Shown here piece by piece: positions 35,127 through 42,813 of a stretch of DNA of 64,000 nt. The DNA is taken from positions 214,083-278,082 of the forward strand of contig NZ_BMMM01000013.1 in NCBI RefSeq assembly GCF_014645835.1, read 5' to 3'. The stretch is from Streptomyces albiflavescens (GTDB lineage Bacteria; Actinomycetota; Actinomycetes; Streptomycetales; Streptomycetaceae). The notes below the pieces were generated by a model. That model was not told the DNA's origin and ran no database searches. It worked only from the letters and a program-made list of their open reading frames with translations. Made by a program: the position numbers and the translations under genes. The first letter of the stretch is position 1; each line of letters starts with the position of its first letter.

Positions 35127-36194
35127 ATGAAAGGCTTCGTCTTCCACGGTCCCGGACAGGCCTCCTGGGAGGACGTCCCGGACCCGGCCATCAAGGAGCC
35201 CACCGACGCGATCGTGAAGGTCGGCGTCGTCACCATCTGCGGTACGGACCTGCACATCCTCAAGGGCGATGTGCCCGAGGTGCGCCCCGGAACGGTGCTC
35301 GGCCACGAGGCTGTCGGCGAGATCGTCGAGGTCGGCGGCGACGTACGCTCGGTGCGGCCCGGTGACCGGGTGCTGATCTCCTGCATCACCTCCTGCGGGC
35401 GGTGCCGCTTCTGCCGGGACGCCAGCTACGGCCAGTGCCGGGGCGGGGGAGGCTGGATCCTCGGCCACCTGATCGACGGCACCCAGGCCGAGTACGTCCG
35501 CGTGCCCTACGCCGACCTGTCCGTCTATCCCCTGCCGGGCACCCTCCGCAGCGAGGATGCCGTGCTGCTCGCGGATATCTTCCCCACCTCCTACGAGGTC
35601 GGTGTCCTCAACGGGCACGTACGTCCCGGCGACACCGTCGCCGTCGTGGGCGCCGGGCCCATCGGCCTCGCGGCCATCGCCACGGCCCGTCTGTTCTCGC
35701 CCAAGCGCATCATCGCCGTCGACCTGGCACCGGCCAGGCTGGAGGCGGCCCGGCAGCTCGGTGCCGACGCAGTGGCCGACGTGCACGAGGCTCCCGGCCA
35801 GCTGGTCGCCGACCTGACCGACGGGCTCGGCGCAGACGTGGTCATCGAGGCGGTAGGCGTGCCGGAGAGCTTCGAGCTGTGCACCCGCATGGTCCGCCCC
35901 GGCGGGCACGTGGCCAACATCGGTGTGCACGGCAGGCCGGCGACGCTGCACCTCGAGGACCTGTGGATCAAGAACGTGACCATCACGACCGGCCTGGTGG
36001 ACACCTACTCCACGCCGGCCCTACTGCGGATGGCCTCCGCCGGCCGGCTGCCCACCGGGCAACTGGTCACTCACACCTTCCCGCTGGAGCACATGGAGGA
36101 GGCCTACGACGTCTTCTCCCGGGCCGCCGAGACCGGTGCGCTCAAGGTGCTGCTCGGCGGGGAGCGGCACGAAGTGGCCGTCCCCGCGGCCTGA
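35127..36194 (+). CDS. Zinc-dependent alcohol dehydrogenase (MDR family)
   Basis: A 355-residue medium-chain dehydrogenase. Catalytic zinc ligands are in CGTDLHI and GHEAVGE, and a structural-zinc-like Cys cluster SCGRCRFCRDASYGQC follows. The NAD loop is VVGAGPIGLAAIATAR. It resembles the threonine/alcohol dehydrogenase branch that recurs in Streptomyces next to USP and CBS genes. GGTGAGGAG precedes the ATG at 35127. Its stop is 17 bases from the next gene, so the two are probably co-transcribed. Confidence 0.9.
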   Translation: MKGFVFHGPGQASWEDVPDPAIKEPTDAIVKVGVVTICGTDLHILKGDVPEVRPGTVLGHEAVGEIVEVGGDVRSVRPGDRVLISCITSCGRCRFCRDASYGQCRGGGGWILGHLIDGTQAEYVRVPYADLSVYPLPGTLRSEDAVLLADIFPTSYEVGVLNGHVRPGDTVAVVGAGPIGLAAIATARLFSPKRIIAVDLAPARLEAARQLGADAVADVHEAPGQLVADLTDGLGADVVIEAVGVPESFELCTRMVRPGGHVANIGVHGRPATLHLEDLWIKNVTITTGLVDTYSTPALLRMASAGRLPTGQLVTHTFPLEHMEEAYDVFSRAAETGALKVLLGGERHEVAVPAA

Positions 36195-36213
36195 CGAGAA
36201 GGGGTGCCCGATC

Positions 36214-36936
36214 ATGACCGAACAGACGAGGGCAAGCATGGCGACGCAGACGCCCGCGGATGTGACGACGGAAGCGCCTGCGGATGTGGTGCTGGAGACG
36301 CCGCTCGGCGACCTCGGCCGCCGGCTCGTGGCCCGGCGGGTGAAACTCGGGCTGACACGGCGGCAGACGGCCGCACGCGCCGAGATGGCGACCGGCTACC
36401 TCAGGTACCTGGAGGAGCATCCCGGCGCCGCGCCGGGCAGCGGCGTGCTGATGAAGCTGGCCGAGGCACTGGAGACCACCGTCGCCGAACTCACCGGCGG
36501 TGCCGTCGACCTGCCACCCGGAACCGGACGGGCCGGGCACGCACCGGAGTTCAGCAGGCTGCGCCTGGGCGAGTGCCGCGCCTTGCTGGCGACCCACGGG
36601 GTGGGTCGGCTCGCGGTCCCCACGACCTCCGGGCCGGTGATCGTGCCCGTCAACTACTCCGTCGTGGACGACGCGATCGTCTTCCGGACCGCACACGGCG
36701 CAACCCCCCTCCTCGCCGCAGGCTGCCAGGTGGGTTTCGAGGTCGACCGCATCGACGACGCGTTCAGCCAGGGCTGGAGCGTCCTCGTCCGCGGACCCGC
36801 ACGCGAGGTCACGGACCCGCAGGAGCGGCGCAGGTACACGGAACGGGCACACAGCACGCCGTGGGCAGGTGGCTCCCGGAGCGTGTGGGTGCGTATCGAC
36901 CCCCTCAGCGTCACGGGCCGCCGGATCACCGTGTGA
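36214..36936 (+). CDS. Helix-turn-helix fused to a pyridoxamine-oxidase-fold (FMN-binding) domain
   Basis: A 240-residue two-domain protein. Residues about 28-85 form an XRE-type helix-turn-helix (RRLVARRVKLGLTRRQTAAR, YLEEHPG). Residues about 105-235 form a split-barrel PPOX domain (LATHGVGRLAVPTTSGPVIV, GWSVLVRGPAREV). The combination suggests a flavin- or F420-sensing DNA-binding protein, or a stress enzyme tethered to DNA. ATG at 36214 has GAGAAGGGG upstream. It ends at a very strong hairpin. Confidence 0.82.
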   Translation: MTEQTRASMATQTPADVTTEAPADVVLETPLGDLGRRLVARRVKLGLTRRQTAARAEMATGYLRYLEEHPGAAPGSGVLMKLAEALETTVAELTGGAVDLPPGTGRAGHAPEFSRLRLGECRALLATHGVGRLAVPTTSGPVIVPVNYSVVDDAIVFRTAHGATPLLAAGCQVGFEVDRIDDAFSQGWSVLVRGPAREVTDPQERRRYTERAHSTPWAGGSRSVWVRIDPLSVTGRRITV

Positions 36937-36939
36937 GGT

Positions 36940-36969
36940 GGAGACGGGGCATGAGGAGACGGGGCATGA
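36940..36969. repeat. Tandem 15-base repeat
   Basis: GGAGACGGGGCATGA is perfectly repeated at 36940-36954 and 36955-36969, immediately after the HTH-PPOX gene and running into the inverted repeat at 36962. Confidence 0.85.
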
Positions 36970-37019
36970 AGGGAGGCGGCGCGCGTACGACCGTACGCGC
37001 GCCGCCTCCCTTCATGCCC
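36962..37019. terminator. 28-base-pair perfect inverted repeat, probable two-way terminator
   Basis: The arms 36962-36989 and 36992-37019 are perfectly complementary over 28 bases with only AC between them. It sits between convergent genes (HTH-PPOX on plus, PPOX on minus), so it probably ends both transcripts. There is no U-tract. Confidence 0.75.
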
Positions 37020-37045
37020 TGCATGCGCGGTCGGCTCATGCCCCG

Positions 37046-37087
37046 CGCGGTCGGCGGAATCAAACTCGCGGTCGGCGGAATCAAACT
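37046..37087. repeat. Tandem 21-base direct repeat at the PPOX gene end
   Basis: Two perfect 21-base copies (37046-37066, 37067-37087), each holding GGTCGGCGGAATCAAACT. The second copy includes the stop codon and last codons of the minus-strand PPOX gene, so the gene's 3' end has been duplicated outward. Confidence 0.85.
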
Positions 37088-37536
37088 TCCGTCGGCGCCT
37101 CGCCCGGCGCGGTGAGAAGGACTCCGGTGATCAGGTCGGGATGGATGCGCACTGCGTGGTCCATGCCCGGTTGGGCCGCCCATGGCTCCAACATGGCCCG
37201 GATGCGATCCAGTTCGCCGGGATCGGTCACCAGGCGGGCGTAGCCCGTGACGACCACGCTCCAGCCGAGGTGCGTGTCCGGGTCGATGACGTCGGCCTCG
37301 TAGGCGACGACGACACCGGTGTGGTCCGCGTGCCGGGCCTGGGAGGTCAGGGCCGCGCCCTCGTGGGTGCGGATGACGATGTCGCCGTCGTCGAGGACGT
37401 GATTGACCGGGCGGATGGTGGGAAGAGCCTGCCGGGTGAAGACGATCCTCCCCAGCGACACGCTGCCCAGCAGCCGCAGAGCCTCGGCGCGGTCGAGGTC
37501 GATGCGCCGGTGCGCCGGGATGTCGTGACGGATCAT
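37081..37536 (-). CDS. Pyridoxamine 5'-phosphate oxidase-fold protein
   Basis: A 151-residue split-barrel FMN/F420-binding protein: RLLGSVSLGRIVFTRQALPT, then PVNHVLDDGDIVIRTHEG and GWSVVVTGYARLVTDP. It resembles the PPOX half of the HTH fusion across the terminator, so the two are likely paralogues. Such proteins occur in DosR-type regulons. The ATG at 37536 gives the usual N-terminus. It is divergent from the histidine kinase. Confidence 0.87.
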   Translation of the reverse strand: MIRHDIPAHRRIDLDRAEALRLLGSVSLGRIVFTRQALPTIRPVNHVLDDGDIVIRTHEGAALTSQARHADHTGVVVAYEADVIDPDTHLGWSVVVTGYARLVTDPGELDRIRAMLEPWAAQPGMDHAVRIHPDLITGVLLTAPGEAPTEV

Positions 37537-37977
37537 GGCGGGCTTCTTCGTCGGTGGGGCGTTCTCTCCTCGCCGGTTCCGGAGTTCACTGTGAACGCCG
37601 GGGTGAGGCAGGGGCCGAGCGACACCGCGGGGGATCGGTTCCGCTCCGGTGCCCACTGTCGCCCATGCCCTGCTCCCTCTCCAGTGCCGATCGGCCCTGA
37701 TGAGGGGTCGGGAGTCCCTGCGCCGCTCATCATCGCCGCCGTACTCGCCGCGGACGCCGGCCTCCAGGTCCGGGCGGAAGGCACGGCCCTCCTCTACGGC
37801 GATCCGGCGTTGGACGGTCGCCGGCGGAGGTGCTCGCGGTCTCCTGGGGTGGGCCGACAGGCCCCGGGAGCGCGGGGTGCGGCGCTCGCCGCGATTTCGC
37901 ACCACCCGCGTCGAGGATGGATACCGTGGAAAGGACCCGACCGGTCCGGGTCCGCCGAGGTGACCTGGAGGAACGTG
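37537..37977. other. Divergent regulatory region with palindrome at 37684-37697
   Basis: A 440-base region between PPOX (minus) and the histidine kinase (plus), with no supported gene. It holds GTGCCGATCGGCCC at 37684-37697, one of the five similar palindromes, 148 bases before the PPOX start. Confidence 0.5.
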
Positions 37978-39696
37978 GTGGTGAGCCCCGAGGAGCCCCG
38001 CGTACGACTGCCGCAGCTGAAGCTCGACGAACTGCTGGAGGAGCTGCAGGCCCGGATCGACGCCGCCCGGGGGACCCGGGACCGGGTGCACAGCCTGCTC
38101 GAGGCGGTGCTCGATGTCGGCCGGGAGCTGGATCTGGAGCAGGCCCTGCACTCGATCGTGGACGCGGCCGCGGTGCTCGTTGACGCGGAGTACGCCGCCC
38201 TCGGCGTCATCGGACCGGACGGCACCAGGCTGTCCGGCTTCCACACGGTAGGCGTCACCGAGGAGCAGATCGCCAGGATCGGGCCGTTTCCGGAAGGCCA
38301 TGGCATCCTCGGTGAACTCATCCGTCACCCGGAGCCGCTCCGGCTCGCGAAGATCTCCGAGCACCCGGCCTCGTACGGCTTCCCGCCGAACCACCCGCCC
38401 ATGAACAGCTTCCTCGGCGTCCCGATCCGGGTCCGCGACCAGGTCTTCGGCAACCTGTACCTGACCGAGAAGCGCGGCGGGGCGCAGTTCGACGAGGAGG
38501 ACGAGGCGGTGCTTTCCACGCTGGCTGTGGCCGCCGGCGTGGCCATCGACAACGCGCGTCTGTACGAGGACTCCCGGCTGCGCGAGCGCTGGCTGCGGGC
38601 GAACGCGGAGATCACCCACAGCCTGATGTCGGGGAGCGCACGCGCCGAGGCCCTGGGCCTGATTGCCGAACGTGCCCGGGAGATCTCGGGCTCGGCCCTC
38701 GCGGCGGTCGCGATGCCGATGGAGGACACCGAGTCGCTCACGGTGGAGATCGCCGTCGGAGTGGACGCGGAGGCACAACGGGGACTGGTGCTGCCCCGGC
38801 ACGAGAGCCTGATGGGACTGGCGTATTCCGCCGCCGCTCCGGTCGCCAGCGACGACGTCACCCAGGATGCGCGGATCGCCCCGGAACCCGCGCGTTTCGA
38901 CGGACTCGGCCCTGCCGTCGCCGTCCCCATCGGCACGGGGGAGGGCGGCACCCGGGGCGTGGTCCTGCTGGCGCGCGAGGCCGGGCGGCCGGTGTTCTCG
39001 GAGAAGGAGACCGAGACGCTGCAGGGTTTCGCCGCGCAGGCCGCGATCGCGATGGAACTGGCGGAACGCCGGCAGGACGCTCAGCAGATCGCGGTGCTCC
39101 AGGACCGCGACCGGATCGCCCGGGATCTGCACGACCTGGCCATCCAGCGGTTGTTCGCCACCGGGATGACGCTGCAGAGCGTGGGCCGCTTCATCGACCA
39201 TCCGGAGACCTCCGAGCGGGTGCTGCGGGCTGTCGACGATCTGGACGAGACCATCAAGATCATCAGGTCGACGATTTTCGGACTGAGGGCGCACGAGGGT
39301 GCCGTCGGCAGCGGACTGCGGGCGCGGGTCGTACGGGTGGTCGGCGAGGCGGCCCCCGTGCTGGGCTTCGCGCCCAGCGTGCGCATGGAGGGCCTGGTGG
39401 ACACCGACGTGCCGCGCGAGATCGCCGACCACGTCGTGGCCGTGCTCTGCGAGGCCCTCACCAACATCGCCCGGCACGCCCACGCCGACCGGACCCAGGT
39501 CGTCCTGACGACGGATGGCCACGAGGTGTCCCTGACGGTCTCGGACAATGGCGTGGGCATCCCGTCCGAGGGCCGCCGCAGCGGGCTGGGCAACATGGCC
39601 GAGCGGGCGGAACAGCTGGGCGGGCGCCTTGAGGTGTCCAGCCCGGACGGCGGCGGCGCCCTGCTGGAGTGGCGGGTCCCGCTGCCCGCGAAGTAG
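37978..39696 (+). CDS. GAF-domain sensor histidine kinase (DevS/OsdK-like)
   Basis: A 572-residue cytosolic kinase. An N-terminal helix (LPQLKLDELLEELQARIDAA) leads to two GAF domains (about 55-205 and 225-375). A HisKA_3 dimerisation domain has the phospho-accepting His in DRIARDLHDLAIQRLFATGM. The HATPase shows EALTNIARHAHA, VSDNGVGIP and GLGNMAERAEQLGG. This layout is that of DosS/DosT, whose first GAF binds haem to sense oxygen or NO; whether this GAF binds haem is not visible. Three consecutive GTG codons (37975-37981) follow GGAGG; I use 37978. Likely partner of the regulator at 33188. Confidence 0.88.
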   Translation: MVSPEEPRVRLPQLKLDELLEELQARIDAARGTRDRVHSLLEAVLDVGRELDLEQALHSIVDAAAVLVDAEYAALGVIGPDGTRLSGFHTVGVTEEQIARIGPFPEGHGILGELIRHPEPLRLAKISEHPASYGFPPNHPPMNSFLGVPIRVRDQVFGNLYLTEKRGGAQFDEEDEAVLSTLAVAAGVAIDNARLYEDSRLRERWLRANAEITHSLMSGSARAEALGLIAERAREISGSALAAVAMPMEDTESLTVEIAVGVDAEAQRGLVLPRHESLMGLAYSAAAPVASDDVTQDARIAPEPARFDGLGPAVAVPIGTGEGGTRGVVLLAREAGRPVFSEKETETLQGFAAQAAIAMELAERRQDAQQIAVLQDRDRIARDLHDLAIQRLFATGMTLQSVGRFIDHPETSERVLRAVDDLDETIKIIRSTIFGLRAHEGAVGSGLRARVVRVVGEAAPVLGFAPSVRMEGLVDTDVPREIADHVVAVLCEALTNIARHAHADRTQVVLTTDGHEVSLTVSDNGVGIPSEGRRSGLGNMAERAEQLGGRLEVSSPDGGGALLEWRVPLPAK

Positions 39697-39747
39697 CCGC
39701 TCGAGCCCGCTCGGATTGCCCAAGCGTGGCGCTTCGGACCCCGGGAC

Positions 39748-39761
39748 GGGCCACTCGGCCC
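39748..39761. promoter_or_regulatory. Palindromic motif GGGCC-N4-GGCCC upstream of the second CBS gene
   Basis: GGGCCACTCGGCCC has perfect 5-base arms, 74 bases before the CBS-BON gene at 39835. Confidence 0.55.
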
Positions 39762-39834
39762 ATGCCCCGAACGAGTCCGCGGCCTCAGGCTGAAGGTGTC
39801 GTAGGACGGCACTCGAGCCCCTCTGGAGGACGCC

Positions 39835-40542
39835 ATGTCCCTATACGGCACTCCGACCGTCGTGAACGACGTGATGACCCGCACGGTCGTCGCCCTGCGC
39901 ACGGGAGCGGCCTTCAAGGACATCGTCAAGACCATGCGGGAGTGGCGCGTGAGCGCTCTGCCGGTGTTGGACGACGGCGAACGCGTCGTCGGTGTCGTCT
40001 CCGAGGCCGATCTGCTGCCCAAGGAGGAGTATCGCGAGGGCGACCTCGGCCGGCACGGGCTGGTGCAGCACCTCTCCGACGTCCGCAAAGCAGACGCGGT
40101 GACCGCCGAGGAGTTGATGACCGCTCCGGCCCTCACCGTGACGCCCGACGCCACCCTGGCCCATGCCGCGCACGTCATGGCCCGCAGCAGGGTCAAACGA
40201 CTGCCGGTCGTCGCCCCCGATGGGGCCCTGAAGGGCATCGTGAGCCGCTCCGATCTGTTGAAGGTGTTCCTGCGGGACGACGAGGACATCGCCGAGGACG
40301 TCGGTCGTGCGGTCGTCCTACGGCTCTTCGGTACGCGGTCGGCACCGGTGCGGGTCGAGGTGCACGATGGAGTGGTCACGCTCACCGGCCGGGTCCACGA
40401 CACCGACCTCGTACCGATCGCCGTCCTCCTGGCGCGGTCGGTACCGGGCGTGGTCGACGTGCGGTGCGCGCTGAGCGGCCCACGCCGTCACCCGGACCTC
40501 GACGCCGACCTGCCGGAGCCGAAGGCGACGGCCTCCGGCTGA
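39835..40542 (+). CDS. CBS-pair protein with BON domain, second paralogue
   Basis: A 235-residue paralogue of the 33969 protein with the same order: CBS (VSALPVLDDGERVVGVVSEA), CBS (VKRLPVVAPDGALKGIVSRS), then BON (VEVHDGVVTLTGRVHDTD). GGAGG lies ahead of the ATG. It is 42 bases from the Rv1733c-type gene and probably co-transcribed with it. Confidence 0.88.
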   Translation: MSLYGTPTVVNDVMTRTVVALRTGAAFKDIVKTMREWRVSALPVLDDGERVVGVVSEADLLPKEEYREGDLGRHGLVQHLSDVRKADAVTAEELMTAPALTVTPDATLAHAAHVMARSRVKRLPVVAPDGALKGIVSRSDLLKVFLRDDEDIAEDVGRAVVLRLFGTRSAPVRVEVHDGVVTLTGRVHDTDLVPIAVLLARSVPGVVDVRCALSGPRRHPDLDADLPEPKATASG

Positions 40543-40584
40543 CAGCGGCCGACGGCATGCCCTCGCGAGAGGAGGCGGCGACCG

Positions 40585-41187
40585 ATGGGGAAGACCCCTC
40601 CCACGACCGTGACACGCGTACGGCTGTGGCGCTGGCGGCGCAATAGGCTCAGGCGGCACAGCGACGTCGTCGAGGCCTGGATCGTGCTCGGGACCTGGAT
40701 CCTCGTCCTCGTGGGCGGAGCCTTCACGGGCGTGGTGGCAGCACAGGCTGTGGACTCGGCTTTCGCCACGAGGCGGGCCCAGGTGCACGCCGTGTCCGCC
40801 GTACTCACCGACGACGCGACGAAGACCCCGCCCGCCGGCACCGGATACGACGACGGCCGGGTGTGGGCCGCCGTGGGCTGGACGGACGCGCAGGGCTCGG
40901 CCCACCATGACCGGGCGAAGGTCGTCCCGGGCGCCCCGGCGGGCACCCGCCTCACGGTGTGGACGGACCGCACCGGCCGAGTGGTTTCCGAGCCCGCCAG
41001 TGCGGGGGAGGCAAAACTGCAGGCGTACCTGACCGGCGTCCTCGTTGCCTCGCTGACCGGCGCGACTGTCTGGGGCGGCGGATGGCTGGTCCGCACCGGG
41101 CTCGTGCGGCGGCGTCTGGCTGAGTGGGACGAGGAGTGGAAGCGGGTCGGGCCCGAGTGGCGGAACCTCAGTGGGGGCAGGGGCTGA
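40585..41187 (+). CDS. Rv1733c-type transmembrane protein
   Basis: A 200-residue membrane protein. An Arg-rich start (RLWRWRRNRLRRHSD) leads to helix one (VLGTWILVLVGGAFTGVVAA), a soluble loop of about 90 residues, and helix two (LTGVLVASLTGATVWGGGWL). This is the shape of Rv1733c, a strongly hypoxia-induced DosR-regulon antigen of M. tuberculosis with unknown function. Its presence is good support for calling this a dormancy-type island. Confidence 0.8.
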   Translation: MGKTPPTTVTRVRLWRWRRNRLRRHSDVVEAWIVLGTWILVLVGGAFTGVVAAQAVDSAFATRRAQVHAVSAVLTDDATKTPPAGTGYDDGRVWAAVGWTDAQGSAHHDRAKVVPGAPAGTRLTVWTDRTGRVVSEPASAGEAKLQAYLTGVLVASLTGATVWGGGWLVRTGLVRRRLAEWDEEWKRVGPEWRNLSGGRG

Positions 41188-41206
41188 GTGCTGGTGTGCC
41201 CGAACC

Positions 41207-41266
41207 GAAGTCTGAAGCTCTGAAGTCTGAAGCTCTGAAGTCTGAAGCTCTGAAGTCTGAAGCTCT
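41207..41266. repeat. Four tandem copies of a 15-base repeat
   Basis: GAAGTCTGAAGCTCT is repeated perfectly at 41207, 41222, 41237 and 41252, with a degenerate fifth copy to 41283. It follows the Rv1733c-type gene by 20 bases. No spacer structure, so not CRISPR. Confidence 0.95.
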
Positions 41267-41287
41267 CAGGAGTTTGAAGCTCTCGGA

Positions 41288-41370
41288 AACAAGGCCTGTT
41301 GGAGCTCTCAGAAACAAGGCCTGTTGGCTCGTTCCATGTCGAACAAGGCCTGTTGGCTCATTCCGTGTCG
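41288..41370. repeat. Three copies of AACAAGGCCTGTTGG
   Basis: Perfect copies at 41288-41302, 41313-41327 and 41342-41356. The last two share extra sequence (29-base period), and the third overlaps the end of the minus-strand CBS gene. Each copy is itself an imperfect palindrome (AACA...TGTT), so each could fold as a small hairpin. Confidence 0.9.
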
Positions 41371-42017
41371 GCCGCGGTGAGCCGGCAGTCCACGCGCACC
41401 ACACCCTCGACGCCCCGCGCGAGGCGGGCGGCGAGCGGAATGCGGGCGGCGTCCCCGAGGCGGACGCGGCCGGTCAGGGTCGCGACGCCTTCGGCGACCG
41501 CGATGTGCACGGGCTCGACCGGGGCCGGGAAGAGCGGCTCGACGACGTCGCGCCGGATCTCGTCGGCCAGCTCGTTGTCCGGGCGCAGGAACACCTTGAG
41601 AAGGTCCCCGCGGCTGACGACGCCCTCGAGCAGTCCCTCCGCGCTCACGACGGGCAGCCGCTTTACGTTGCGCAGGGCCATGACGCGCGCTGCTTCGGCC
41701 AGCGCTGCGTCGGCGTGGACGGTGACGGCCGGGGTGCTCATCAGCTCCTCCGCGGTCACCGCCCCGGCCTTGGCCAGGTCGGACAGCCGGTGCAACTGGG
41801 TGAACCGATCAGGATCGCCTTCACGGAACTCCTCCTTGGGCAGCAGATCGGCCTCGGACACCACCCCGATCACCCGGCCGTCGCCCTCCAGCACGGGAAG
41901 GGCGCTGACCTGCCACTGTTCCATGCGCTCGACGATGTCCTTGAACAGAGCCTTGCGGCCCACCGCGACGACGGCACGCGTCATCACGTCACTCACGTGG
42001 TGCGGGCTGCTCCGCAT
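41358..42017 (-). CDS. CBS-pair protein with BON domain, third paralogue
   Basis: A 219-residue paralogue: CBS motifs VSALPVLEGDGRVIGVVSEA and VKRLPVVSAEGLLEGVVSRG, then BON (VAEGVATLTGRVRLGD). ATG at 42017 has GAGGAGGAC upstream. It is 26 bases downstream of the cyclic-nucleotide-binding gene, so the two form an operon. Its last codons are part of the repeat array at 41288-41370. Confidence 0.88.
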   Translation of the reverse strand: MRSSPHHVSDVMTRAVVAVGRKALFKDIVERMEQWQVSALPVLEGDGRVIGVVSEADLLPKEEFREGDPDRFTQLHRLSDLAKAGAVTAEELMSTPAVTVHADAALAEAARVMALRNVKRLPVVSAEGLLEGVVSRGDLLKVFLRPDNELADEIRRDVVEPLFPAPVEPVHIAVAEGVATLTGRVRLGDAARIPLAARLARGVEGVVRVDCRLTAADTE

Positions 42018-42043
42018 GCTGTCCTCCTCACACGGCCGGAAGG

Positions 42044-42505
42044 TCACGGCAGGCCACCGCTGCCGTAGGGGGCGTAGAGGTCGAGCAACCGGATCCGGGA
42101 TGCGTGCAGCCGCTGGGCGACCACCCGCCCGACCCAGACCGCGATCGCCCGACCGAACTCGGAGTCCTCGGCGCACATGGCTCGGACCATCACCGCGTCG
42201 AACTCCCAGGCCCGCACCGGGCTCATCGCCTCGGCGCCCAGGTGCCAGATGTACGGCGGGAGGTGCCAGGACCAGCCGACCAGATCACCCTGACCGAGCG
42301 ATTCGATGACGGCGGAGCGCCGGCCGGGCACGTGCAGGTCGAGTGCGACGGTGCCGGTGCGGACGATCCAGAAGCGGTCGGCGCGCCGGCCCTCCTCGAA
42401 CAGGCGGGTCCCGGCCTCGAAGGAGACCTCACGGGCGACCCGCATCAGCCGTTCACGGTGCTCGGCGGGGAACGCTGCGTTCATGGTGGTGGTGGCGGAG
42501 GTCAT
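42044..42505 (-). CDS. Cyclic-nucleotide-binding-domain protein without DNA-binding domain
   Basis: A 153-residue protein that is essentially one CRP/FNR-type sensor domain: FEAGTRLFEEGRRADRFWIV, VIESLGQGDLVGWSW (phosphate-binding-cassette region), then a C-helix. The winged helix of true CRP proteins is missing because the gene stops. It probably senses a ligand and acts through protein contacts. GGGAG precedes the ATG at 42505. Confidence 0.85.
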   Translation of the reverse strand: MTSATTTMNAAFPAEHRERLMRVAREVSFEAGTRLFEEGRRADRFWIVRTGTVALDLHVPGRRSAVIESLGQGDLVGWSWHLPPYIWHLGAEAMSPVRAWEFDAVMVRAMCAEDSEFGRAIAVWVGRVVAQRLHASRIRLLDLYAPYGSGGLP

Positions 42506-42813
42506 CGCACCGGCTCCCTTCGTGACGTCTGATCCCAGCGTGTGCCTCCTCCGACCCCGGCACCACGGGCCGCCCGGGCCCGACCCGGGGGTCCTTCGGC
42601 CTACCCGGGCGGCAGCATCCTGGGCGAGGAACCGGAGGCGGGCCCCGTCGGCGGGTTTCGCTCCTTCCCGGCCCCGTGGCGCGGCATCGTCGTCGAAAGC
42701 GACTTCCGTGGCCGCTGCCCCGTGCCGGCCGTTGCCGTCGCGCACTTCCCAGGGCCGTTCGGGGCAGCCGGCGGCGGGACGTCGGCCGACCCCCGGGCGG
42801 TCATCGGACGCGG
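42506..42813. other. Intergenic region with a GC palindrome at 42567-42581
   Basis: About 310 bases between two minus-strand genes. GGGCC-GCCCG-GGCCC at 42567-42581 resembles the island motif but has a 5-base spacer. Otherwise nothing supported. Confidence 0.35.

Noticed and set aside
37081..39723. An 880-codon minus-strand frame across the histidine kinase
   Set aside because: Only its last 151 codons (PPOX) look like protein; the rest mirrors the kinase gene and has no motif or ribosome site.
41207..41370. Possible CRISPR array
   Set aside because: The 15-base units are directly tandem with no unique spacers, and no cas genes are near.
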